From Cryobacterium suzukii (GTDB taxonomy: Bacteria; Actinomycetota; Actinomycetes; Actinomycetales; Microbacteriaceae): a stretch of DNA of 64,000 bases. Every line of letters starts with the position of its first letter. Within the stretch, counting starts at the first letter, position 1. A program made the translations under genes and the position numbers. The DNA is taken from NCBI RefSeq assembly GCF_004403185.1, contig NZ_SOHJ01000014.1:306658-370657 (forward strand). The letters are read 5' to 3'. This document shows, piece by piece, positions 26,111 through 35,276 of this stretch. The notes under the pieces were generated by a model that saw only the letters and a program-made list of their open reading frames with translations, was not told the origin of the DNA and made no database searches.

Positions 26111-27565
26111 GTGACTTTTGTGCCGCCCCACCCTGAACGCGACGACGAGCCTGTCGTGGACCGTTCCGCCGAATCGATGGCACCGCTCGCCACCGAGTCG
26201 GCAGCCAGCAAGCCGGCAGTGCGCAAGCCGGCAGCCAGCAAGCCGGTGCGCAAGCCGGCAGTGCGCAAACCGGCGGCGGTCAATTCGGCCGATACTCAGG
26301 CGGTTCCGGACGAAGGCGTACGTAAGCCAGCGGTGCGTAAGCCAGCGGTGCGTAAGCCAGCGGTGCGTAAGCCAGCGGTGCGTAAGCCAGCGGTGAATGA
26401 ACCAGCGGTGCGTAAGCCAGCGGTGCGCAAGCCTGCGGCGGGTAAGCCAGCGATGAGCGAACCAGCGGTTCGTAAACCAGCAGTGCGCGCGTCGACGACA
26501 CCCAGGAAGCTGACAACGCCGAAATCACCGGACGTTGCCCCGTTGACCAGACTGGCTGAACAGACACTCGCCGAGAACGCAAACGACGAAACGACGCGCC
26601 CCTACGCGACCCGCGATGCGCTCGTCGCGGTCGATTCGGAACAGCCGCCTGCAACGCCGGTCACACCGCTGCCTGAACCGACCATCGAACCAGTCCCACA
26701 GGAAACGCCCAAGGCGACCGCACCCCGCACCATTTCGCTTCCAGCCGTGACGGCCGTCAACTCGAAGGCGGCGAAGTCGGCGAAGGAGCCCGCCGTCGTT
26801 GAAGCTCCGACAGTCCTTGTAGCCCGGGGTCTCGTGAAGAGATTCGGCCACAACGTTGCGGTCTCCGATCTCGACCTGACCGTGCGAGCGGGTTCGTTCT
26901 ACGGCATTGTCGGGCCGAACGGTGCCGGAAAGACCACGACTCTGTCGATGATCACCGGGCTGTTGCGGCCGACCGCCGGAAACGTCACGGTGCACGGTAT
27001 CGACGTCTGGGCTCGGCCGAACGAGGCCAAGCGGGTGATGGGAGTTCTGCCAGACCGGCTTCGACTCTTTGACCGCCTCACCGGCGCACAGCTCCTTTAT
27101 TATGCAGGCACCCTGCGCGGCCTCGACAACGACACCGTGCGCAGCAGGTCGGCGGACCTCGCGGTGGCTTTTGGCCTCGAGGATGCCCTCAACCGTCTCG
27201 TCGCGGACTACTCCGCCGGCATGACGAAGAAAATCGCCTTGGCCTGTGCGATGATTCATTCCCCGCGGGTGCTCGTGCTGGATGAGCCGTTCGAGTCGGT
27301 CGACCCGGTTTCTGCGGTCAACGTCACCGAGATTTTGCAGAAGTACGTGGCCGCCGGTGGCACGGTCGTGCTGTCCAGCCACGGGATGGATCTGATCCAG
27401 CGCGTCTGCGACCATGTTGCCATCATCGTGCAGGGCCGAGTCCTGGCAGCGGGGACCATCGACGAGGTCCGTGGCCCGAAATCGCTGGAAGATCGGTTCG
27501 TCGAGCTCGCCGGTGGGCGCAAGGTCGCGGAGGGCATGGAGTGGTTGCACAATTTTTCGGACTGA
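26111..27565 (+). CDS. ABC transporter ATP-binding protein with Lys-Pro-Ala repeat N-terminal tail
   Basis: A 484-residue protein. Residues 236-484 are a standard ABC ATPase: Walker A GPNGAGKTT (about 268-276), signature YSAGMTKK (about 366) and Walker B VLVLDEPFE (about 388), in the style of ABC-2 exporters. Residues 1-235 form a long, probably disordered tail with KPAVR repeats at about 34-125, followed by Thr/Pro/Glu-rich sequence. Family ATPases are normally 230-310 residues. The GTG start is 6 nt after TAGGTT. The gene overlaps the membrane partner by 25 nt. Confidence 0.92.
   Translation: MTFVPPHPERDDEPVVDRSAESMAPLATESAASKPAVRKPAASKPVRKPAVRKPAAVNSADTQAVPDEGVRKPAVRKPAVRKPAVRKPAVRKPAVNEPAVRKPAVRKPAAGKPAMSEPAVRKPAVRASTTPRKLTTPKSPDVAPLTRLAEQTLAENANDETTRPYATRDALVAVDSEQPPATPVTPLPEPTIEPVPQETPKATAPRTISLPAVTAVNSKAAKSAKEPAVVEAPTVLVARGLVKRFGHNVAVSDLDLTVRAGSFYGIVGPNGAGKTTTLSMITGLLRPTAGNVTVHGIDVWARPNEAKRVMGVLPDRLRLFDRLTGAQLLYYAGTLRGLDNDTVRSRSADLAVAFGLEDALNRLVADYSAGMTKKIALACAMIHSPRVLVLDEPFESVDPVSAVNVTEILQKYVAAGGTVVLSSHGMDLIQRVCDHVAIIVQGRVLAAGTIDEVRGPKSLEDRFVELAGGRKVAEGMEWLHNFSD
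26321..26485 (+). repeat. 11 tandem 15-bp units encoding KPAVR
   Basis: Five identical copies of CGTAAGCCAGCGGTG (26321-26395) are followed by six diverged copies to 26485. The unit length is a multiple of three, so copy-number change would alter the tail length without breaking the frame. Looser KPA repeats precede it from about 26213. Confidence 0.95.
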
Positions 27566-29115
27566 AACTCCGGTTGCTCGCCAACCTGTTTCGCCGTAGC
27601 CCCTGGCAAGTTGTCGGATTGGTCGTCGGACTGCTCTATGGTCTCGGCGTCTCCATCGCAATTCTCGTTGCACTGATCACCCTGCGGTTCGTCGGTGACC
27701 CTGCACTGATTCGCGATTCGCTTACTGTGGCCGGATCGGTCGTGGCGCTGGGCTTTCTGATCATCCCGATCGTGGTCGGCATCGACGACAGCATGGACCC
27801 TCGTAAGTTTGCATTCCTCGGAATTCCGAACCGTTCGTTGTCGCTTGGCCTTGCCGGTTCGGCGCTCATCGGCGTTCCGGCGCTCGCCCTGACGATCGTG
27901 CTTCTCGGCACCGTGGTCACGTGGTCGCGCGGCATCGGGCAGACCCTGCTCGCTCTAATCTCCGCCGCACTGATCCTCTCGACCTGTATTCTGCTCTCGC
28001 GAGTGAGCGCATCCCTTGCAGCCTTTCTCCTGTCAACCAGACGGTCGCGCGAGTTCACCGGGCTGATCGGTGTCGTTGTGCTGGTCTTGATTTCGCCGCT
28101 CGTTGTAGTGCTGTTCAACACGGACTGGGACCGTCAGGGCCGCACCCTGCTGGCCACTCTCGCCACAATTCTGGGCTGGACTCCGCTTGGAGCAGCGTGG
28201 GCTGTTCCCGGTGACGCCTCCACCGGCGCCTGGGGTGCTGCCATTCTTAAACTGCTTGTCGCCGTGGGATTCACCTACGCGCTCTGGCTGATCTGGCAGT
28301 TTGTCGTGGCCCGCATGCTGGTATCGCCCGGCCGTGAAGCAGCGGCGAAACAATATTCCGGGCTGGGTTGGTTCGACCGGCTGCCGCACAGTTCTGTTGG
28401 TGCGATCGCCGCCCGTACCTTCACGTATTGGGCGCGCGACTCACGGTACTGGGTGTCGTTTATCATGATTCCGATTGTGCCGATCATCGCGATTCTGCCG
28501 CTGAGCTTCGTGGGCGTGCCGCTGCACTACCTCGCTCTGGTGCCGGTTCCACTGATGTGTATTTTTCTCGGCTGGACCATGCACAACGACGTCGCCTACG
28601 ACAGCACCGCGATCTGGCTGCACGTGGCGTCGGGAACCGGTGGCGTGGCCGACCGTATCGGTCGCCTCATTCCCTCTCTTTTCGTCGGCATTCCGCTTAT
28701 TGGAATTGGCTCCGCCGTCAGCATTTCTGCCTACGGAGATTGGTCGGTGCTTCCCTCGATGCTGGGCGTGAGTACGTGCATCCTCTTGGGGGGTCTGGGC
28801 TTCTCGAGCTTTACCTCAACCCGCTTTCCTTACCCGGTGACCAAACCCGGTGACAGCCCGTTCGCCCAGCCGCAGGCCTCTGATACCGCCTCGGCCGTCG
28901 TGCAGTCGCTCACCTTTACGGGCTCAATCGTCCTGGCGCTACCCGCGCTCATCTTCGCCTATCTCGGAATCGTTGAGGATCCGGCCTGGCATCTGCGCGC
29001 GCTCGGCGTCGGCGTCGGCGTCGGCCTCGTGGCCGTGGTCGTGGGAATCTGGGTCGGCTCGCGGTCCTTCGACCGGCGCGGTCCGGAGATGCTGGCTTCT
29101 GCCCAACGGGCCTGA
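27541..29115 (+). CDS. large multi-spanning membrane partner of the ABC ATPase
   Basis: A 524-residue hydrophobic protein with about 12 predicted membrane segments spread over the full length and few charged loops. It starts with GTG inside the ATPase gene, so the two are translationally coupled and presumably form an exporter of the ABC-2 type. A long loop around 265-300 and the TSTRFPYPVTKPGDSPF loop near 440 are hydrophilic. The substrate is unknown; comparable pairs in actinobacteria are annotated only as transporters. Confidence 0.85.
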   Translation: MVAQFFGLKLRLLANLFRRSPWQVVGLVVGLLYGLGVSIAILVALITLRFVGDPALIRDSLTVAGSVVALGFLIIPIVVGIDDSMDPRKFAFLGIPNRSLSLGLAGSALIGVPALALTIVLLGTVVTWSRGIGQTLLALISAALILSTCILLSRVSASLAAFLLSTRRSREFTGLIGVVVLVLISPLVVVLFNTDWDRQGRTLLATLATILGWTPLGAAWAVPGDASTGAWGAAILKLLVAVGFTYALWLIWQFVVARMLVSPGREAAAKQYSGLGWFDRLPHSSVGAIAARTFTYWARDSRYWVSFIMIPIVPIIAILPLSFVGVPLHYLALVPVPLMCIFLGWTMHNDVAYDSTAIWLHVASGTGGVADRIGRLIPSLFVGIPLIGIGSAVSISAYGDWSVLPSMLGVSTCILLGGLGFSSFTSTRFPYPVTKPGDSPFAQPQASDTASAVVQSLTFTGSIVLALPALIFAYLGIVEDPAWHLRALGVGVGVGLVAVVVGIWVGSRSFDRRGPEMLASAQRA

Positions 29116-29147
29116 CCCGTCGCGGGCGGAGTGTTTAGACTGGTGCC

Positions 29148-29432
29148 ATGACTGAATTTCGTGCGAGCATTGCAGAACCCGGCCAGCCCGGCGGCGGAAC
29201 GTCCACGCTTGATCGTGAGGTCGAAGAACTTCTGAACCAGGAGCAGATCGAACCCGGCGATCACGAACGATTTTCGCACTACGTTCCCAAGGACAAGATT
29301 CTCGAATCGGCTATTTCGGGCAAACCGGTCAAGGCACTGTGCGGTAAGAAATGGCTGCCGGGACGCGACCCGGAGAAGTTTCCGGTGTGCCCGACGTGCA
29401 AGGCCATCTACGAGAAAATGAAGGCCAAATAG
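29148..29432 (+). CDS. DUF3039 family small protein
   Basis: A 94-residue acidic-to-basic protein. The C-terminal half contains HYVPKDKI, VKALCGKKWLP and PVCPTCKAIYE, the three-cysteine pattern of DUF3039, probably a small zinc site. ATG 29148 is 6 nt after the -10-like TAGACT (29136-29141), so the mRNA is probably leaderless. The family is confined largely to actinobacteria and its role is unknown. It is convergent with pncB, 18 nt apart. Confidence 0.92.
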   Translation: MTEFRASIAEPGQPGGGTSTLDREVEELLNQEQIEPGDHERFSHYVPKDKILESAISGKPVKALCGKKWLPGRDPEKFPVCPTCKAIYEKMKAK

Positions 29433-29450
29433 CGGGTATTCCGCCCGGGC

Positions 29451-30809
29451 CTAACGATACGAGGTCGGAATAACGGCCTCGCCGCGCCCCAACCGAAAAG
29501 CCTCGATTGGCAATTCCTGCATAACGGATGCGTTGTGCGCGCGTGCGCGCAGCGTTCCGGCCGGTCCCACGTAACGTTCGTCGACGGCGCCGTCGGTGAT
29601 CAGCGGAACCAGGAGTGCGCGTTCGAGGCCGCGGGAATCGAACTTGGTGCCGGGGCCGTCGCCGAGCAGAATGATCTCCTCTTGGGCGGTACCGACGGCA
29701 TCCACTCGACGAAGGGCGCTCTTGCGGCCACCCATGGACACCTTCGCGGTCGATGTTTTGGCGACGGAGATCCACTCGTCGCCTTGGCCCTTGTGCGCGA
29801 CGAGCTTGTAGACCAGGCCGGCGGCCGGTTCTCCCGAACCGGTGACCACCGAGGTGCCGATGCCGAAAGCGTCGACTGGGCTGGCCGACAGAGCCGCGAT
29901 GGCGAACTCATCGAGGTCGCTCGTGACGGTGATTTTCGTGTTGACGGCGCCGAGAGAATCTAGTTGGGCTCGTGCCGCTGCGACGACGGTGGGAAGATCG
30001 CCGGAGTCGATGCGAATTGAGCCGAGCTCGGGCCCAGCGACTTTGACCGCGAGCGCGATGCCGGCCGGCACATCGTAGGTGTCCACGAGGAGTGTTGTGG
30101 CGGCACCGAAGGCATCCACTTGCGCCTGAAACGCTTCTTCCTCGCTATCGTGTAGCAGTACGAACGAGTGCGCTGCGGTTCCCATTGTTGGAAGGCCCCA
30201 TTGGCGGCCGGCTTCGAGGTTGCTCGTTGACGCGAAGCCGGCGATGAATGCGGCGCGGGCGGCGGCGACCGCCGAGTGCTCGTTGGTGCGGCGTGATCCC
30301 ATCTCGGCGATCGGGCGGCCGAGGCTGACTGAGACCATGCGGGCGGCGGCGCTGGCGACCGAGATGTCGTAGTTGAGAACGCTGAGAATGAGGGTTTCCA
30401 GAATGACACCCTCGGCGAAGGTGCTCTCCACCAGCAGCAGCGGCGATCCGGGAAAGTATGCTTCGCCCTCCTGGTAGCCCCAGACGTTGCCGGTGAAGGA
30501 ATAGTCGGCCAGGTAATCGAGGGTGGGAGTGCGTACGACGGCGTTGTCGGCGAGCCAGGTCAGTTCCTCAGTGGTGAAGCGGAATTGGCGAATGAGCTCG
30601 AGCAGGCGGCCGGTGCCGGCGACGATTCCGTAGCGCCGGCCGGTGGGCAGGCGTCGGGCGAACGCTTCGAACATGCACTCACGGTTGGCGGTCCCGCTCT
30701 GGATAGCGGCGTCCACCATTGTGAGCTCGTACCGGTCGGTGCGTAAAGCCGGGGTGCGGGCGGCGGTGCCGCCAGGCGCTGGCACGGGGTACGTGGGGGA
30801 CGGGGTCAC
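29451..30809 (-). CDS. pncB: nicotinate phosphoribosyltransferase
   Basis: A 452-residue salvage enzyme making nicotinate mononucleotide from nicotinate, PRPP and [16 protein letters not shown] at the N-terminus, [25 protein letters not shown] and IRIDSGDLP are diagnostic. The GTG at 30809 is the likely start; TAAGCT lies 7 nt upstream and would give a leaderless transcript. It complements the de novo nadABC route in this window. No copy of the NrtR-like palindrome was seen at its promoter. Confidence 0.96.
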   Translation of the reverse strand: MTPSPTYPVPAPGGTAARTPALRTDRYELTMVDAAIQSGTANRECMFEAFARRLPTGRRYGIVAGTGRLLELIRQFRFTTEELTWLADNAVVRTPTLDYLADYSFTGNVWGYQEGEAYFPGSPLLLVESTFAEGVILETLILSVLNYDISVASAAARMVSVSLGRPIAEMGSRRTNEHSAVAAARAAFIAGFASTSNLEAGRQWGLPTMGTAAHSFVLLHDSEEEAFQAQVDAFGAATTLLVDTYDVPAGIALAVKVAGPELGSIRIDSGDLPTVVAAARAQLDSLGAVNTKITVTSDLDEFAIAALSASPVDAFGIGTSVVTGSGEPAAGLVYKLVAHKGQGDEWISVAKTSTAKVSMGGRKSALRRVDAVGTAQEEIILLGDGPGTKFDSRGLERALLVPLITDGAVDERYVGPAGTLRARAHNASVMQELPIEAFRLGRGEAVIPTSYR

Positions 30810-30850
30810 CCGGCACAGCTTATCCGCTTGTCGGGCTAGGCTTGATTTCC
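30810..30850. promoter_or_regulatory. 41-bp divergent promoter region between pncB and murI
   Basis: Two -10-like boxes point outwards: TAAGCT on the minus strand before pncB, and TAGGCT (30837-30842) 8 nt before the murI GTG. Both promoters must extend their -35 contacts over each other, so the two transcripts may compete. Confidence 0.45.
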
Positions 30851-31723
30851 GTGACGGATACACCGATTGGTATTTTTGATTCCGGAGTCGGCGGCCTGAC
30901 CGTCGCCCGGGCGATCAAGGACCAGTTACCCAACGAGTCCATCCTCTACATCGGCGATACGGCCCACTCGCCGTACGGGCCCAAGAAAATAGCCGACGTG
31001 CGTGGGTTCGCCCTGGACGTACTCGACGATCTCGTGGCGCAAGACGTGAAACTGCTTGTGATCGCGTGTAACACGGCTTCAGCAGCGATGCTGCGCGACG
31101 CCCGCGAGCGCTACAGCGTGCCCGTGATCGAGGTGATCCAGCCTGCCGTGCGCCGCGCTGTCTCAACGACCCGCAACCAGCGGGTGGGGGTCATTGGCAC
31201 CCTGGGGACGGTCAATTCGCGTGCCTACAACGACGCGTTCGCCGCCGCGCCCCAGATTACGCTGTTCAGCCAGGCCTGCCCGCGTTTCGTTGAGTTCGTC
31301 GAAGCCGGCGTCACGACCGGCGCCGAGGTGCTCGCCGTCGCCGAGGAGTACCTCGCGCCGCTGCGCGCCGCAGGGGTCGACACCCTCGTGCTTGGTTGCA
31401 CGCACTATCCCTTTCTGCGGGGTGCCATCTCGTATGTGATGGGAGAGGGCGTCACCCTGGTCTCGAGTGATACCGAAACCGCCAATGACGTCTACCGCGT
31501 GCTGGTGAGTCAGGGGCTGGAACGTGCAAGCACGAGCCCGCCCAGCTACCGTTATGAGGCGACCGGCGACAGCGCCGAGGACTTTCTGGCCCTCGCCCAT
31601 CGCCTGATCGGGCCAGAGGTCAGCCGTGTCGATTTGATCGAGACCGGCACACTCAACCTTGCCGAACTGGCAGCATCCGCTCAAAGTGGACCCCCCTATT
31701 TCCCCTTACACCCGAATCACTAG
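30851..31723 (+). CDS. murI: glutamate racemase
   Basis: A 290-residue cofactor-independent racemase supplying D-glutamate for peptidoglycan. The two catalytic cysteines are in ACNTASA (about residue 75) and GCTHYPF (about 185). [13 protein letters not shown] and [11 protein letters not shown] are further signatures. The GTG at 30851 is preferred over the upstream TTG at 30842, which lies in the -10 box. It is followed after 9 nt by rph, and then by rdgB, a common actinobacterial order. Confidence 0.97.
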   Translation: MTDTPIGIFDSGVGGLTVARAIKDQLPNESILYIGDTAHSPYGPKKIADVRGFALDVLDDLVAQDVKLLVIACNTASAAMLRDARERYSVPVIEVIQPAVRRAVSTTRNQRVGVIGTLGTVNSRAYNDAFAAAPQITLFSQACPRFVEFVEAGVTTGAEVLAVAEEYLAPLRAAGVDTLVLGCTHYPFLRGAISYVMGEGVTLVSSDTETANDVYRVLVSQGLERASTSPPSYRYEATGDSAEDFLALAHRLIGPEVSRVDLIETGTLNLAELAASAQSGPPYFPLHPNH

Positions 31724-31732
31724 GAGCACACC

Positions 31733-32467
31733 GTGACCGAGACCCTGCGCGCCGATGGGCGCACCAACGACGAACTTCGCCCGATCACGATCGAGCGCGG
31801 CTGGAGCGACCAGGCCGAAGGCTCGGCCCTGATCTCCTACGGCCGCACCAGAGTACTCTGTACGGCGTCGTTCACCAACGGCGTTCCGCGTTGGATGAGC
31901 GGTAAGGGCAAGGGCTGGGTCACCGCCGAATATTCGATGCTGCCGCGCTCGACCAATAGCCGCATGGACCGCGAATCGGTCAAGGGCAAGATCGGCGGTC
32001 GCACCCACGAGATCAGCCGTCTGATCGGACGCAGCCTGCGCGCAGTCGTCGATATGAAGGCGCTCGGCGAGAACACGCTCGTGCTCGACTGCGATGTACT
32101 GCAGGCCGACGGAGGAACTCGCACCGCGGCCATCACCGGTGCATACGTCGCCCTCGCCGACGCACTCGAGTGGGGGCGCACCAAGAAGTTCATCTCGCAG
32201 AAGGCGCAGCCGCTCATCGACAGCGTCTCGGCAGTGTCTGTCGGCATCATCGGTGGCGTGCCCATGCTCGACCTCGCCTACACCGAAGACGTGCGCGCTG
32301 ACACCGACATGAACGTCGTCGTAACCGGGCGCGGCAAGTTCGTCGAGGTGCAGGGTACCGCCGAGGCTGCACCGTTCGACCGCAGTGAGCTCGACGTTCT
32401 GCTCGACCTCGCCCTCAAGGGCGCCGTCACCCTGACCGAGTTTCAGACCAGCGCACTGGAGCGTTGA
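31733..32467 (+). CDS. rph: ribonuclease PH
   Basis: A 244-residue phosphorolytic 3'-5' exoribonuclease acting on tRNA 3' ends. [44 protein letters not shown] and FVEVQGTAE are characteristic; length is typical. The GTG start has GGAG 8 nt upstream. Several tRNA genes of this window lack an encoded CCA, so 3' trimming by this enzyme and CCA addition would be needed for them. It is cotranscribed with murI and rdgB. Confidence 0.97.
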   Translation: MTETLRADGRTNDELRPITIERGWSDQAEGSALISYGRTRVLCTASFTNGVPRWMSGKGKGWVTAEYSMLPRSTNSRMDRESVKGKIGGRTHEISRLIGRSLRAVVDMKALGENTLVLDCDVLQADGGTRTAAITGAYVALADALEWGRTKKFISQKAQPLIDSVSAVSVGIIGGVPMLDLAYTEDVRADTDMNVVVTGRGKFVEVQGTAEAAPFDRSELDVLLDLALKGAVTLTEFQTSALER

Positions 32468-32470
32468 GCG

Positions 32471-33064
32471 GTGCAGATCGTTCTCGCCACGCACAACGCC
32501 CACAAGGTCGAGGAGCTGCGGCGCATCCTGGACGCCCAGTTGCCCGGCATCGAGGTGCTCGCCTATGACGGCCCCGAACCGGTCGAGGATGGCATCAGCT
32601 TCACCGAGAATGCCCTGATCAAGGCGCGTGCCGCTGCCGCCCATACCGGGCTGCCGGCGATCGCCGACGACTCGGGCATCTGCGTCGATATTCTCGGCGG
32701 GGCACCGGGAATTTTTTCGGCGCGCTGGTCGGGACCGGCCAAGGATGGCGGTGAGAACCTGCGTCTGCTGCTCTGGCAGCTCAGCGACGTTTCCGAGGAG
32801 CACCGCGACGCCCACTTCACGTGTGTGGCCGCTCTCGCCCTGCCCGACGGCACCGAGCGGGCCGTGACCGGCGAATGGCCGGGACAGCTTCTGTTCCAAC
32901 CGGCCGGCGCCAACGGTTTCGGATACGACCCGATCTTTCTGCCCGATGGGTACGCCATTTCGGCGGCCGAGCTGTCGGCCCACGTGAAGAACCAGGTCAG
33001 CCATCGGGCTATCGCATTCGAGGGTCTCATTCCAGTGCTGCGCGAGGTGCTCGGCGCGTCATAG
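32471..33064 (+). CDS. rdgB: non-canonical purine NTP pyrophosphatase (RdgB/HAM1)
   Basis: A 197-residue house-cleaning enzyme that hydrolyses dITP, XTP and similar nucleotides. TLATHN-type start VLATHNAHKVEEL, SFTENALIKARAAA, ADDSGICVDILGGAPGIFSARW and GANGFGYDPIFLPDG are clear family motifs. GTG 32471 lies 3 nt after the rph stop. The usual C-terminal SHRAIAFEGL is present. Confidence 0.97.
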   Translation: MQIVLATHNAHKVEELRRILDAQLPGIEVLAYDGPEPVEDGISFTENALIKARAAAAHTGLPAIADDSGICVDILGGAPGIFSARWSGPAKDGGENLRLLLWQLSDVSEEHRDAHFTCVAALALPDGTERAVTGEWPGQLLFQPAGANGFGYDPIFLPDGYAISAAELSAHVKNQVSHRAIAFEGLIPVLREVLGAS

Positions 33065-33165
33065 CGCCGCGTCAGATCGAGCAGCACTCGGATACTGAGA
33101 ACGGCATTCATTCCCATCTAGCCCGTCGGCTGGCGGGCGGGTGCGCGCGGCTCTAACGTTGAGCC

Positions 33166-34080
33166 ATGGGCCACGATCACGATCACGCGCACGGCACCGA
33201 CTCGAACCGGAGGCGACTGACCCTCGCCATTGGCATCGTGTCCGTCGTGCTGCTGCTCGAGGTGATCGGTGCCTGGCTAACCGGATCGCTCGCCCTGCTG
33301 GCAGATGCGGGGCACATGCTGTCCGACCTGTTCGGGCTCATTGTTGCCCTGACGGCCACCGTCGTGGCGTCACGCCCGGCGACGGACCGAGCCACCTTCG
33401 GTTTTCAGCGGACCGAGGTGTTCGGTGCGCTGATCAACGGGTTGATCCTGCTCGGAGTGGCCGGCGTCGTTTCGGTCGCTGCGATCGCGCGCCTGGTCGC
33501 CCCAAGCGAGAGTGCTGTGCTGCCAGCCCCCATGCTCATCGTTGCCATCATTGGGCTGGCCGCGAACATCGCGGCAGTGCTGCTGCTTCGTCCGGCGGCG
33601 GCCGGGTCGATCAACATGCGCGGCGCCTACCTCGAGGTACTCGGCGACGCCCTGGGGTCTGTTGCCGTCATCGTGGCCGCCATCAGTATTCTGATAACCG
33701 GTTTTGCCGAAGCGGATGCCGTCGCCTCGCTCGTTATTGCCGCCATGATCGTTCCGCGCGCTTTCGTGCTGTTACGTGACGTCGTGCGCGTGTTCAGTCA
33801 GTCCACGCCGGCCGACACCGATATTTCCGAGATTCGGCGGCATCTACTCGGCACGAATGGTGTGGTCGCCGTGCATGATGTGCACGTCTGGGCCATTACC
33901 AGCGGTGCGCACGTGTTCACCGCGCATATCGTCGTGGAGGCGGCCGTGCTGGCGCACGGCACCGACGCTTTGCTCGATGAACTGTCGGGATGCCTCAGCA
34001 AGCACTTCGACGTCGCGCACTCAACCTTCCAGCTGGAACCGGCCGAGCACGCGGAGCATGAGGACCACCAGCACCGCTGA
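33166..34080 (+). CDS. cation diffusion facilitator (CzcD/ZitB-like metal exporter)
   Basis: A 304-residue membrane antiporter, probably for Zn2+. It has a His-rich N-terminus (HDHDHAHG), six membrane segments between about 15 and 200, the metal-site residues in ADAGHMLSD (helix 2) and EVLGDALGS (helix 5), and a cytoplasmic C-terminal domain (about 205-304) ending in His/Glu-rich sequence. TAACGT lies 6 nt before the ATG, consistent with a leaderless mRNA. Zinc is the usual substrate of this branch; Co or Cd are possible. Confidence 0.93.
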   Translation: MGHDHDHAHGTDSNRRRLTLAIGIVSVVLLLEVIGAWLTGSLALLADAGHMLSDLFGLIVALTATVVASRPATDRATFGFQRTEVFGALINGLILLGVAGVVSVAAIARLVAPSESAVLPAPMLIVAIIGLAANIAAVLLLRPAAAGSINMRGAYLEVLGDALGSVAVIVAAISILITGFAEADAVASLVIAAMIVPRAFVLLRDVVRVFSQSTPADTDISEIRRHLLGTNGVVAVHDVHVWAITSGAHVFTAHIVVEAAVLAHGTDALLDELSGCLSKHFDVAHSTFQLEPAEHAEHEDHQHR

Positions 34081-34101
34081 ACAAATCAGACGCTGACGTC
34101 C

Positions 34102-34839
34102 TCAGCCCTCATGGCGGCCGGTGTGGTTGGTCTTGAACGTCTCGGGGTCGAGCAGATGACTGCCTGTGGCTGTCGTGGGTTGGCCGCGCAGTCGGCGGGC
34201 TTTCACGGCTGACTGCACGTAGTGGTACACCGTGGGAATAAGGGTGATGACCACCGCGCTGAGCAAGATCAGGTCGATGTACGACGTAACGAATTCGGCC
34301 ACTGGCGGAATGTAGCCGAGAAAGTACCCGCCGAAGGTCAGGCCGGTACCCCAGAGCAGAGCGCCGATGAGGTTGTAGAGGGTGTACTTGCGGTAGTCCA
34401 TGTGGCCGACGCCGGCGGCGACCGGTGCGAAGGTGCGCACAATCGGCACGAACCTGGCGACGATGACAGCGACGCCACCGAATCGCACGAAGAAGGCATT
34501 GGTGCGGTCGACGTTCTTGATGCTGAATAAGCCGGATTCTTTGCGCTCGAAGACGCGGGGACCAAATTTATGCCCGATCAGGTAGCCGACTTCACCGCCC
34601 AGAAAAGCGGCAAACCCGATGGCGAGTGCCACCCACCAGATGTCGATCTGGATGACGCCGGCAGCGGGGAACGCGAGCAAGCCGGTGATGATGAGCAGGG
34701 TATCGCCCGGCAACAGAAAACCGACCAACAGGCCGGTTTCGGCAAACACGATCGCACAGACGACGAGCAACGCCCACGGGCCGGCCGATTCAATGATCTG
34801 GGTTGGGTCGAGCCAGGGAATCAGTGCGGTGTGAATCAC
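34102..34839 (-). CDS. DedA family membrane protein
   Basis: A 245-residue protein with about five membrane segments. Family signatures are FAETGLLVGFLLPGD (about 29-43), LGGEVGYLIGHKFGPRVF, and the arginine-containing FVPIVRTFAPVAAGVGHM. DedA proteins act as polyprenyl-phosphate or phospholipid flippases, linked to envelope recycling. The GTG start has GGAG 9 nt upstream. It is convergent with the CDF transporter gene. Confidence 0.94.
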   Translation of the reverse strand: MIHTALIPWLDPTQIIESAGPWALLVVCAIVFAETGLLVGFLLPGDTLLIITGLLAFPAAGVIQIDIWWVALAIGFAAFLGGEVGYLIGHKFGPRVFERKESGLFSIKNVDRTNAFFVRFGGVAVIVARFVPIVRTFAPVAAGVGHMDYRKYTLYNLIGALLWGTGLTFGGYFLGYIPPVAEFVTSYIDLILLSAVVITLIPTVYHYVQSAVKARRLRGQPTTATGSHLLDPETFKTNHTGRHEG

Positions 34840-35153
34840 GCGGGGAACTCCAGTCGGCGGAGGGCAGACGTTCGGGTAGCGACGGCGGGTGCCGAGACAC
34901 AGGGTAGCGCCTAATAGTGAGAGAATGCCGGGCTGCCGACCCCTGAAACAGGGGGTTCGTCAGACGGTTGAGAGCTCGTCTCGAGGTCGCGGACCGCGGC
35001 ATCCGCAGCGAGTCGCCTGTAGTGAACGGAACGAACGCCCCTGGAAAACCGTTCCGGCGAAGGCCAAGCCTAGATGAGCAGAGAGCAGAGAACGGCGCCC
35101 GTGTGAGAGAGCATCCTTCAATGTGCTGACCAGTGCTAAAAATGTGGACCATG
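34840..35153. other. intergenic stretch without a recognisable gene
   Basis: About 310 nt between the DedA start and the tRNA-Leu 3' end. It must hold the dedA promoter and any tRNA-Leu terminator, but no clear -10 box or T-tailed hairpin was recognised. Confidence 0.4.
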
Positions 35154-35235
35154 TGCGGGAGAGGGGACTTGAACCCCCACGCTCGAAAGCACAGGAACCT
35201 AAATCCTGCGTGTCTGCCAATTCCACCACTCCCGC
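35154..35235 (-). tRNA. tRNA-Leu (TAG)
   Basis: An 82-nt class II tRNA. Acceptor GCGGGAG pairs with CTCCCGC, discriminator A; the anticodon loop TTTAGGT gives anticodon TAG in a CAGGA/TCCTG stem; a long variable arm is present. The T loop is TTCAAGT. CCA is not encoded. Confidence 0.96.
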
Positions 35236-35276
35236 TGGTACTTTCCTAGTCTAGTTGGCCAGGTGCGCGGCAGGGT

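Noticed and set aside
26321..26485. Possible CRISPR-like array
   Set aside because: The units are directly adjacent 15-mers without spacers and lie inside a coding frame.
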